This document shows, one piece after another, positions 27,397 to 35,193 of a DNA stretch of 64,000 nt. This DNA is from Acidobacteriota bacterium. GTDB lineage: Bacteria > Acidobacteriota > Terriglobia > Terriglobales > Acidobacteriaceae. The DNA is taken from NCBI GenBank assembly GCA_013289765.1, contig JABCZI010000007.1, positions 231,599-295,598 on the forward strand, given 5' to 3'. The position numbers were made by a program, and so were the translations under genes. The notes under the pieces are model-generated. The model did not search any database. It was not told the DNA's origin and saw only the letters and a program-made list of their open reading frames with translations. Position 1 is the first letter of the stretch, and each line of letters opens with the position of its first letter.

Positions 27397-28914
27397 CTAA
27401 CTTGCGTAACTCTTTACGAACTCAACCAGGCTGCGCAACGCGATTCCCGAAGGTCCCTTGGCAATCCACGGCTTCTGATCTTCCATCCAAGCGGTGCCGG
27501 CAATATCGAGATGAATCCACGGAGTGTCTTCTGCGAATTCCTGGAGGAACATCGCCGCATTGATGGCTCCGCCCCATCGGCCGCCCGAGTTGACCATGTC
27601 CGCGATGGTTGACTTGATGTTCTCTTTATATTCATCGTCGAGCGGCAGCCGCCACATTTTTTCGCCAGCCTCGGCGTTTGCTTTGTGAAAGCGCTCATAA
27701 ATGGCGTCGTCGTTGGCGAAGACTCCCGCATTGGCATAGCCAAGTGCGACCACCACTGCACCGGTCAATGTGGCCGCATCCACCAGATGGGTGCAACCCA
27801 GTTGGCGTGCATAGAACAGGCCGTCCGCGAGGACGAGGCGGCCTTCGGCGTCTGTATTGATAATCTCAATGCTCTTGCCCGACATGGCAATCTGTACGTC
27901 GCCCGGCTTCTGAGCTTTGCCCGATGGCATGTTCTCGGTGGCGCATACGATGCCGATGACCTTCACCTTCGGCTTCAGCAGAGCGATAGCGCGCATGGCG
28001 CCGATCATGGTCGCTCCGCCAGCCATGTCATATTTCATTTTCTCCATGCCATCGGCCGGTTTGATCGAAATGCCGCCGGTATCAAACGTAATTCCTTTGC
28101 CTACCAGCCCCAGCACAGGCTTCTCTGGTGCGCCGGAGGGTTCATACTTCATCACGATCAGCGCAGGCGGCTCGTCGGAACCTTGCGCCACGCTCCAGAA
28201 CGCGCCCATTTTCATTTCTTTGATCTTGTCGGCGCCAAACACTTCGCACTTCAAACCGACTTCCTCACACATCTTCTTCGCCCGGTCGGCGAGAATCGTC
28301 GGAGTCATACGGTTGGATGGTTCATTCACCAGATCGCGGGTAAAGTTTTGCGAATCGCCGATGACCTGGGCCTCGTTCGCGACTTTTTCGAGCGCACTCT
28401 TGTCGCCCGTCGTCAGGATGGTGAGCGCATCGATTTTCTGATCCTTGCGGTCGCTGCGATAATAGTCGGGATCGAAGTTTCCGACCAGCGCGCCTTCGAC
28501 AATGGCTCTCACCGCCTCTTCCGCCGGAATGCCCGGGGGAGCGATGAAGGCGAAGCTGCGGATTCCACGGGACTTCAACGTTCGAACCGCAGTCCCGGCT
28601 ACGCGGCGCAAATCGTAACTCGTAAACTTTTTCGCGGGCCCGCCGCTGATGACCAGCAGCCGCTTGGCCTTCAATCCAGCGGGTTTGTGCAGCAGGTTGG
28701 TTTCGAATGGCCTGCCGGTCACTTCGCCGCTCGAGAGTAAATCGGCGGTGACAGATGGCACGGCGGGATCGCTGGTTGCGAGCTTGAGCTGCGGTTTCGC
28801 GTCTTTATTTTTATTTTTTTCTGTTTGCGCGGGATCGGCTTGATTGAGCGCGATCACTACCAGCGATTCGGTTTCGAGTTCGGCAGGCGTAGAGAGAGAG
28901 ATTGTAGTTTTCAT
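27397..28914 (-). CDS. pepA: Leucyl aminopeptidase, M17 family
   Basis: 505 residues. Cytosolic two-metal aminopeptidase. The C-terminal catalytic domain has GKGITFDTGGISIKP (metal ligands) and the family signature NTDAEGRL near residue 345-352, with Lys in SIKP and Arg in EGRL at the active site. The N-terminal macro-like domain is less conserved and includes a Lys/Asn-rich stretch at about 32-42. Removes N-terminal residues from peptides; some relatives also bind DNA at recombination sites. Confidence 0.93.
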   Translation of the reverse strand: MKTTISLSTPAELETESLVVIALNQADPAQTEKNKNKDAKPQLKLATSDPAVPSVTADLLSSGEVTGRPFETNLLHKPAGLKAKRLLVISGGPAKKFTSYDLRRVAGTAVRTLKSRGIRSFAFIAPPGIPAEEAVRAIVEGALVGNFDPDYYRSDRKDQKIDALTILTTGDKSALEKVANEAQVIGDSQNFTRDLVNEPSNRMTPTILADRAKKMCEEVGLKCEVFGADKIKEMKMGAFWSVAQGSDEPPALIVMKYEPSGAPEKPVLGLVGKGITFDTGGISIKPADGMEKMKYDMAGGATMIGAMRAIALLKPKVKVIGIVCATENMPSGKAQKPGDVQIAMSGKSIEIINTDAEGRLVLADGLFYARQLGCTHLVDAATLTGAVVVALGYANAGVFANDDAIYERFHKANAEAGEKMWRLPLDDEYKENIKSTIADMVNSGGRWGGAINAAMFLQEFAEDTPWIHLDIAGTAWMEDQKPWIAKGPSGIALRSLVEFVKSYAS

Positions 28915-29094
28915 GATTTCGTATGAAGTTTTGATGTAACCCCAGTATCGTCGGCGAACAGGGAATTGCGCAAGCCGGACGAATGAATCTGGAAGTTCAC
29001 TCTTTCATCCTCGCTATCTCTCCCGGAAGACCATGGCGGCCTTCGACAGCCTGCGGTATGATTCATTTCCACAGCGAATATAGAGGTTTGTTTG

Positions 29095-31167
29095 ATGAAG
29101 ATCCGATGGATTATTGTGTTTCTGCCAGTGGTTACGGTGCTTGCAATTTCCCTGGCCGTGAAGGAACACGCGGCCAGAGCGGGTGCGCCACAAGCGGCGC
29201 CTGCCGTTTCGCCGGCGCAGACGCGGGGCGTCGCAGTCGTCTCGGGCAGCGCCGGTGCACTCGCTATTCCGGATACGACCTCGGCGATCAATTCGCCGAC
29301 GCCGATGTCGCAACGCGTGGTCCATTACGAGATCGATGCGCGCTACGATGCGGCGAAGCATACCGTCGACGCCACCGAAACGCTCACGTATCACAATCTC
29401 ACCGGGCAGCCGCTCGACCATTTTCCATTCCATCTTTATCAGAATGCATTTCAGCCGAACTCCACATGGGTGCGCGAAGCCAAACTCATGGGCAGCCGCG
29501 ACACGGCTTATGACAAGTGGGACGCCAAGCAATACGGGTCGGAAGACATTAAGAGCTTAGAAGTCGTAGGGCAAGGTGATCTGACTTCGCAATTGCAATA
29601 CGTCCAGCCCGACGACGGCAATAGAGATGATAAGACCGTCGTCGATGTAAAACTCCCCAAGGCGATCGCTCCGGGGGAGTCCGTACAGTTCAAGATTGCA
29701 TTTCAGGAACAGATGCCGGAAACCCAGGCGCGCTCAGGATGGAAGCGCGATTTCGTGCTGGGCGGGCAATGGTTTCCGAAAGTTGGTGTGTTCTGGCACG
29801 GCGCCTGGAACTGTCACCAGTATCACGCCATGACGGAGTTTTTCGCAGACTTCGGTGTATATGACGTCAAGCTTACGGTGCCGCAATTTGAAGTGGTCGG
29901 AGCGAGCGGCGTGAAGGTCAGCGAAGTGAGCAACTCCGACAGCACGAAAACATTGACCTATCACGGCGATGACATTCACGACTTCGCATGGACCGCCAGT
30001 CCGCGCTACAAGGTGAAGGAAGACGGCGTTTACCAGGGGCAGATGGGCCCAGTGCAGATACGGATCCTGATGCAGCCGGCGCACTGGGGCCAGGTCGAGC
30101 GCCACGAAAAAATCCTGCGTGAATCGCTCGATCATTTTGAGCGCTGGTACGGTCCTTATCCGTACAAGACAATTACTCTGGTCGATCCCGAGCCCGATTC
30201 GGCGGCGGAAGGAATGGAATATCCCACATTCATTACCGGGGAGACGAGCTGGTTCATGCCCGACGGATTACGTCTGCCGGAAGTGGTGGTGGAACACGAG
30301 TTTGGCCACCAATACTGGTATGGCATGGTGGCGACGAACGAGTTCGAAGATGCGTGGATGGACGAGGGCATCAACAGCTATACGGAAGTGAAAGTCCTCG
30401 ATTCAATTTTAGGCAGGAACACTTCCGTTATGAATCTGGCTGGCGCGACCTTTGGCGAGAGGGAGGAGCAGCGGATGAGCTACATCGCGGTGGCTGATCT
30501 CGATCCTATCGCGCAAAATGCTTACGACTATTACAACGGCAATTCCTACGGAGGAATTACCTACGGCAAGACGGCGAGTGTGCTGCTTACATTGGAGGGC
30601 ATCATCGGCGAAGATACGATGGCGAAGGCGATGCATGTTTACTTTATGAAGTATCGCTTCACTCATCCCGTGAAAGAAGATTTTCTGAAGACGATTGAAC
30701 AGGTGTCCGGAAAAGATTTGCGCTGGTATTTCAATCAAGCCATCTACGGCGCTCAGGCGATGGATTACAAAGTGCTCAAGATTGAGTCCTTTCCGGTGAA
30801 CTGGTACGAAGAGAAAAAGGGGAGCGCGCATCAGGACGACAAGAACACTGTGTACCGTTCCTACGTTTGGTTGCAGCGCAAAGAAGATTTCGTAATGCCG
30901 GTCGAGGTGGAGATCAAATTCGACAATGGCGAAGCGGTTCGCGAGCACTGGGACGGAGCGAGCCGCTGGACCAAGTTCACCTACGAGAAGAAGGCTAAGG
31001 TTGAATCGGCGGAGATTGATCCAGACCACAAGGTTCAGATCGATCGCGATGACTTCAATAACAGCTATACCGACGAACCTAACGCAAAGCCCGCCCGCAA
31101 GATCGAAAATTACTGGATGTTCTTATCCCAGTGGGTGGCGCAGGCGCTGGCGTGGTGGGCAGTGTGA
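29095..31167 (+). CDS. Secreted M1-family metallopeptidase
   Basis: About 690 residues. A signal or anchor segment (IVFLPVVTVLAISLAV) precedes an N-terminal beta domain and the gluzincin catalytic site VVEHEFGHQYWYG, with the third zinc ligand in DEGINSYTE. It lacks the GAMEN box of classical aminopeptidase N; the corresponding site reads EGMEYP, as in many bacterial M1 relatives. The ATG at 29095 follows an in-frame TTG at 29092. The gene is followed after 74 bp by a membrane-protein gene. Confidence 0.9.
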   Translation: MKIRWIIVFLPVVTVLAISLAVKEHAARAGAPQAAPAVSPAQTRGVAVVSGSAGALAIPDTTSAINSPTPMSQRVVHYEIDARYDAAKHTVDATETLTYHNLTGQPLDHFPFHLYQNAFQPNSTWVREAKLMGSRDTAYDKWDAKQYGSEDIKSLEVVGQGDLTSQLQYVQPDDGNRDDKTVVDVKLPKAIAPGESVQFKIAFQEQMPETQARSGWKRDFVLGGQWFPKVGVFWHGAWNCHQYHAMTEFFADFGVYDVKLTVPQFEVVGASGVKVSEVSNSDSTKTLTYHGDDIHDFAWTASPRYKVKEDGVYQGQMGPVQIRILMQPAHWGQVERHEKILRESLDHFERWYGPYPYKTITLVDPEPDSAAEGMEYPTFITGETSWFMPDGLRLPEVVVEHEFGHQYWYGMVATNEFEDAWMDEGINSYTEVKVLDSILGRNTSVMNLAGATFGEREEQRMSYIAVADLDPIAQNAYDYYNGNSYGGITYGKTASVLLTLEGIIGEDTMAKAMHVYFMKYRFTHPVKEDFLKTIEQVSGKDLRWYFNQAIYGAQAMDYKVLKIESFPVNWYEEKKGSAHQDDKNTVYRSYVWLQRKEDFVMPVEVEIKFDNGEAVREHWDGASRWTKFTYEKKAKVESAEIDPDHKVQIDRDDFNNSYTDEPNAKPARKIENYWMFLSQWVAQALAWWAV

Positions 31168-31241
31168 GTCAGCGTGGCCGGGTTTAGCGGCGGGGAAACA
31201 GTCAGGAACAAGTTAGGAATCGAGATCGAGGCTGAGACGAC

Positions 31242-32216
31242 ATGGCGCAGAATCAAGGTTTGCTGAGCGACGGCTGGAGCAGGATGGCGCACAACAAGCG
31301 CTATATCGTTTGGTTCTATCTGCTGAATGTGATGCTGGCATGGTTCGGCGCCGGCGCATTCAACAACCAGGTGCACTCGATGCTCGATCACAGCCTGCGC
31401 GCGGATTATCTTCTGCACGGCTTTCATCTCGCTACATTCATCGAGATGCTTGCTCGTCCCGAATTTGGGCCGACCATGGCTTCGGCGGCGCCAGCCATGC
31501 ATTTCGCTTTCTTGTTCTTTCTCTTGACCGCCCTCTTCGTGCCGGGAGTGCTGCAGGGCTACGCCGCAACCTACCGGCTGCCCCGCGAAGAATTTTTCCG
31601 CGCGTGCGGGCGAAACCTGTGGCGCTTCGTGCGGTTGTTGATTGTCGCGGCCATTGTGATGGGTGTCGTGGCCGGGGCATTGTTTGGCTTGCAGGGCGCG
31701 CTGCAGAAAAAAGCTGCGGAAAGCACCAACGAGTTGCTACGGCCCGAGGTTCGATTTGCCGGGTTGCTGGTGATCTTTTTGATCATGACGGTACTGCGCA
31801 TCTGGTTTGATCTCGCGCAGGCCGACGTTGCTCTGGGCGATCAACCCGCCGTCCGCAAATCGATTGCTGTTAGTTTCCGGCACATGCGAAGGAACCTTGG
31901 ATCGCTATTCGGCAGCTATCTAATAACCACATTCGTGGCAGCAATCGTGCTGGTAGTTGGGATCTTCGTTTGGATAAAACTTGTTCCACCCGCAAGTTTG
32001 CTGGGTGCCGTCCTGGTGAGCCAGTTGACGCTTCTGTTGCTGCTGATTCCGCGCTTCTGGCAACGCGGTATAGCCGTCTCTTATTACCTGCGGGACATGG
32101 TGGAACCGATCCCGGTCGTGCCGTTTACGCCCGCGCCAGTGGCCGAACCCGTGGTAAGGGAACCGATTTCGCCGCCGGTGATTGTTGTTCCTCCACCAGA
32201 ACCGCTAGGGTCGTAG
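31242..32216 (+). CDS. Multi-pass membrane protein of unknown function
   Basis: 324 residues with about six hydrophobic segments (near residues 22-40, 88-110, 127-150, 165-187, 223-243 and 250-270) and a proline-rich C-terminal tail (VVPFTPAPVAEP and VVPPPEP). It resembles the poorly defined membrane proteins that Acidobacteria place next to M1-like peptidases. It is probably co-transcribed with the peptidase gene upstream. Confidence 0.7.
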   Translation: MAQNQGLLSDGWSRMAHNKRYIVWFYLLNVMLAWFGAGAFNNQVHSMLDHSLRADYLLHGFHLATFIEMLARPEFGPTMASAAPAMHFAFLFFLLTALFVPGVLQGYAATYRLPREEFFRACGRNLWRFVRLLIVAAIVMGVVAGALFGLQGALQKKAAESTNELLRPEVRFAGLLVIFLIMTVLRIWFDLAQADVALGDQPAVRKSIAVSFRHMRRNLGSLFGSYLITTFVAAIVLVVGIFVWIKLVPPASLLGAVLVSQLTLLLLLIPRFWQRGIAVSYYLRDMVEPIPVVPFTPAPVAEPVVREPISPPVIVVPPPEPLGS

Positions 32217-32245
32217 AAACTTCTGGCGTGCGAGTCGCATCAGGG

Positions 32246-32554
32246 TTACAAAACGACAATCGTGATTCCCTGATTGCGGCGGCCGAGGTCAGAATCGCCC
32301 TTCAGTTCGGCGTGCGACTGCATGAGTTTCCACGTCGCCTCATCGGACTTCGACCAGTTCTCACCGAAGATGCAGGCGCGAATGCGGCCGTTCTGCGTCA
32401 GTTCCACTAAATGCTTTTGTACGGCAATGCGAATATCGCCGCCTTCGCCGCTTGACCCATAGCCATGAACCAGCTTGAGAAGCTTGATTTTCTCCTGCCG
32501 CGCAAGTGACAGTTCACGATCCATACGCTGCAACGCTTCACTGACCTGCGGCAT
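32246..32554 (-). CDS. Smr-domain protein (short)
   Basis: 102 residues carrying the Smr nuclease motif KLVHGYGSSGEGGDIR, the C-terminal domain of MutS2 proteins. Codons upstream of the ATG (I-K-T-I-N-L-K-S-G) also fit the start of an Smr domain, but an in-frame TAG lies just beyond and no alternative start codon is present. The protein may therefore be slightly truncated, or may start at a rare codon. No ribosome site is obvious before the ATG. Confidence 0.65.
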   Translation of the reverse strand: MPQVSEALQRMDRELSLARQEKIKLLKLVHGYGSSGEGGDIRIAVQKHLVELTQNGRIRACIFGENWSKSDEATWKLMQSHAELKGDSDLGRRNQGITIVVL

Positions 32555-32696
32555 GCCGGATTTGAGATTGATGGTTTTGATTGATCTAGCCTACCTCACC
32601 TACTCGCGCCGTGCGTTCCTTTGCGCTATATTCAGTGCGTCCGCTCTCTTGCGTTCGGAAAGGCAGGCGAACATTTTGATGAGAAAAGAGAACTCG

Positions 32697-33209
32697 ATGA
32701 GGAACAACTTTCGTTTACGGGCTGTGCTCTTACTTGGTAGCGTATTGGCGCTGCTCCCCGTTGCCTGTAGCAGCAACAGCAACAGCTCCGGCGGAAACTC
32801 CGTCCTGAACATGGCGGGAGCTTGGACACTAACGGCGGTATCCACCGAGGGTAAGGGGACTGTTTCCGGCACAGCAAATGTGGAGCAGTCGGGCCAAGGC
32901 CTAGGCTCCAACGGGTCGACCACGCTTACTGCTGTTGTTGGCGGCATTTCTTTCTCGCAGTCCGGTACCAGTCTGACCGGCACAATCACAGATTCGATAA
33001 AGGGCGTTACCTATAACTTCACCGGGACTCTTTCTGGCGACAACCTTACAATCGCAGGGTCAGCTCCTTGTAGCGTGCAAGGTACGCAGTCCGTCAACAT
33101 AAGTGGAACAATTGCTTCCACCAGCACGCAGGGAAACTACACAATAACGCGCAGCTCGAATTGTTACTACTCCGGTGATGCCGGGACTTGGACAGCTACG
33201 AAACAGTAG
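32697..33209 (+). CDS. Putative secreted lipoprotein
   Basis: 170 residues. The N-terminus MRNNFRLRAVLLLGSVLALLPVAC is a lipoprotein signal with the Cys as the first mature residue, although the -3 position is Pro, which is atypical. The mature part is Ser/Thr/Gly-rich and beta-stranded (SVLNMAGAWTLTAVSTEG, then ITDSIKGVTYNFTGTLSG), a pattern common in Acidobacterial surface lipoproteins. A start six codons upstream (ATG 32679) is equally open. GAAAAGAGAA precedes the chosen start. Confidence 0.7.
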   Translation: MRNNFRLRAVLLLGSVLALLPVACSSNSNSSGGNSVLNMAGAWTLTAVSTEGKGTVSGTANVEQSGQGLGSNGSTTLTAVVGGISFSQSGTSLTGTITDSIKGVTYNFTGTLSGDNLTIAGSAPCSVQGTQSVNISGTIASTSTQGNYTITRSSNCYYSGDAGTWTATKQ

Positions 33210-33295
33210 CACCGCGGCAGCCCGCCGTGAGTCGCGGCTGGCCCAGCCTTTCCCTTCATGCTCGTGAATGGCTGCCCCGTCCTTGGGCCGGCTCC

Positions 33296-33517
33296 CTAGA
33301 CCAGTATTTTTCCCGCGGCGCGTTCGGCCTCGGCCAAGCCTTCCTCGGTGAAGATCACCGACTTGGCCCGGTGAGTTGGATCAGAAATGAATCCCTTCTG
33401 GTGCAGGCGATCCATGGTGTCCCAATCGATTGTCTTCCAGGCCTCAGCTTCGTTGTGTAAGGTTAGCCAAAGGACGGCCAGGACAGCCTCCTCTACCTTC
33501 TGTTGGTTGAGTTTCAC
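33296..33517 (-). CDS. DUF6429 family protein
   Basis: 73 residues starting at a GTG, VKLNQQKVEEAVLAVLWLTLHNE. The pattern continues with DWDTMDRLHQKGFISDP and VIFTEEGLAEAER, which matches the DUF6429 family, small helical proteins of unknown function. The open frame extends upstream to 33616 but that part reads through a GC-rich hairpin repeat and looks non-coding. Confidence 0.8.
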   Translation of the reverse strand: MKLNQQKVEEAVLAVLWLTLHNEAEAWKTIDWDTMDRLHQKGFISDPTHRAKSVIFTEEGLAEAERAAGKILV

Positions 33518-33544
33518 TGTGGGCCTCCGAACTGTTTTGACATT

Positions 33545-33583
33545 GCCGGGCTTTGCCCGGCCGGACAGCCGAGGGCGGCTGTT
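33545..33583. repeat. Two adjoining GC hairpins
   Basis: GCCGGGC-TTT-GCCCGGC (33545-33561) is followed by GGACAGCCG-AGGG-CGGCTG (about 33563-33580). The second is the same repeat family as the hairpin after secA. They lie upstream of the DUF6429 gene and vapB and may insulate the divergent units. Confidence 0.5.
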
Positions 33584-33623
33584 CCCCACATTGTTCTGGC
33601 CGGGTACTTCGTCCACAACCCTC

Positions 33624-33660
33624 TTGACGCGTATATACGAATCGGCTATCGTGTATATAT
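33624..33660 (+). promoter_or_regulatory. Candidate vapBC promoter/operator
   Basis: TTGACG (33624-33629) is separated by 17 bp from TATCGT (33647-33652). The interval carries an imperfect inverted repeat, GTATATACGA and TCGTGTATAT. VapB antitoxins commonly bind such palindromes over their own promoter. Confidence 0.45.
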
Positions 33661-33678
33661 AAGCAGAGAGAGGGAACT

Positions 33679-33867
33679 ATGGCTGTAACCATGACATCAA
33701 TTCGCCTGGACACGGACTTGGCCGACGAGGCCGTGAGAGTGCTCAAGGCGAAATCCCGTACTGATGCGGTGCACATCGCTCTGCGCGAAATCGTTGCGCT
33801 GAAGCGCTTCAAGAAGTTGATGAAGAAGAACTCCGGCAAACTCAAGTTCTCCGGACTCGATGAGTGA
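33679..33867 (+). CDS. vapB: VapB-type antitoxin
   Basis: 62 residues. The short N-terminal strand MTSIRLDTDLADEAVRVLKA is a ribbon-helix-helix-like start. The C-terminus has the Lys-rich LKRFKKLMKKNSGKLKF seen in VapB partners. It overlaps the next gene by eight bases. GGGA lies just before the ATG. Confidence 0.85.
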   Translation: MAVTMTSIRLDTDLADEAVRVLKAKSRTDAVHIALREIVALKRFKKLMKKNSGKLKFSGLDE

Positions 33868-34267
33868 CGTCGTCATCTTCGACACATCCGTCCTGGTGGA
33901 CGAGGCCCGCACAGGCCGCCACCGTGCCAAGATCGAGTCCGTGGAAGGCTTGGTCCGGATGTCGGCGGTCGTCCTGGCGGAACTGCTGCGCGGCGTAACC
34001 GGACCGGCGGAACACAAATTCCTCCGCACTTTGGCGAGAAACCATCCGATCCTAACTCCGACAGAAGAGAATTGGCTGGAGTCTGGCGAGATACTGGCCA
34101 AAATCCGTGCCGATCAAGGCTTCGAGCCGCACAAACTGCGCGATCTGCATTTCGATGTTCTCATCGCGCTCACCGCCCGCTCGCACGGCGCCCGTCTCAT
34201 CACCACCAACCGGAAAGACTTTGAGCTAATCAATCGGTTCCGCCAGATCAAGCTTGACGTGTGGTGA
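33860..34267 (+). CDS. vapC: VapC-type PIN-domain toxin
   Basis: 135 residues. The PIN acidic residues are in IFDTSVLVDE (Asp-8), VLAELLRG (Glu), DLHFDVLIA (Asp) and TTNRKDF (Asp). VapC enzymes are Mg-dependent RNases that cut tRNA or rRNA. The gene overlaps the antitoxin gene, the usual arrangement. All catalytic positions are present, so the pair appears intact. Confidence 0.9.
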   Translation: MSDVVIFDTSVLVDEARTGRHRAKIESVEGLVRMSAVVLAELLRGVTGPAEHKFLRTLARNHPILTPTEENWLESGEILAKIRADQGFEPHKLRDLHFDVLIALTARSHGARLITTNRKDFELINRFRQIKLDVW

Positions 34268-34369
34268 GCGTGTTGGGCTCCGCGATCAACAGGAGCGAGA
34301 GCATCTTGCCTTCCGTCCGGAGGGCGAGGAAGGCCTCCGCACAGCCGCCCAGACGGCGGCGCTACTCGA

Positions 34370-34897
34370 CTAGGCTTTCCGGCTTCTGCCGATGGCATCT
34401 CTGGCTTCTTTGTCGGCGGTGCGGCGGCGTTCGGTTTCGCGTTTATCCCAGAGCTGTTTGCCTTTGGCCAGGGCCAGTTCGACTTTTACTTTGCCATTCT
34501 TGAAATACATGCGGACGGGGATCAGCGTCAGTCCCTTTTGCCGGGTCTTGCCGATCAGCTTGCGGATTTCTTCTTTGTGCATGAGCAACTTGCGGGTGCG
34601 GAGTGGAGCGTGGTTGTTCATGTTGCCGTGCTCGTAGGGGCCGATGTGAGCATTGAGCAACCAGAGTTCGCCGTCCTTGACCAAGCCGTAAGAGTCTTTG
34701 AGGTTGGCGAGACCGCCGCGGACGGATTTGGCCTCGGTCCCGGTAAGAACTACGCCGCACTCAAATTTTTCCAGCAAGAAGTAGTTGTGCGAAGCGATCC
34801 TATTAACGGCGGCATCGCGCTGGCCGCTGGCGGTGGGTTCGCGGCGCGGAGATTTCTCCGGGGTGGGCTTGGTTTGGTGTGTGGCCTGGCGGGGCAT
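34370..34897 (-). CDS. smpB: SsrA (tmRNA)-binding protein SmpB
   Basis: 175 residues. The core has [28 protein letters not shown] (first ~28 residues of the OB fold) and [17 protein letters not shown] at the C-terminus, the tail that mimics the codon-anticodon helix on stalled ribosomes. About 30 residues of Pro/Arg/Thr-rich extension precede the core; the true start may be internal. It works with tmRNA, which is not in this window. Confidence 0.93.
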   Translation of the reverse strand: MPRQATHQTKPTPEKSPRREPTASGQRDAAVNRIASHNYFLLEKFECGVVLTGTEAKSVRGGLANLKDSYGLVKDGELWLLNAHIGPYEHGNMNNHAPLRTRKLLMHKEEIRKLIGKTRQKGLTLIPVRMYFKNGKVKVELALAKGKQLWDKRETERRRTADKEARDAIGRSRKA

Positions 34898-35193
34898 GGG
34901 GGCTCGATTTCATCTTAGCAGCGAACGGGGAAGCGCGGCTTCCGGTCTCCGGCTTCCGCTTTCCGGAAGGCGAGAGCCAGAAGCCGGGCGCCGATCTTCC
35001 ACTAGGACTAAGACTAAAGAGTGTAACTCCCGCAGGCGCAATCACATGAAAGCGAACAGAATGCGATGCTATAATCGCTGCCAAAGAGCTCCTTTTTTTC
35101 ATCGATTAGATCCCCAGTTCCTGGCCGTCGGGGTACGGACTGCTTGTCCGGCAAAGATTGTCCGGCGAAGACTTTAAAGACGAGGACTTACGA

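Noticed and set aside
27685..28740. 351-codon ORF antisense to pepA
   Set aside because: Shadow of the aminopeptidase gene; no family match visible.
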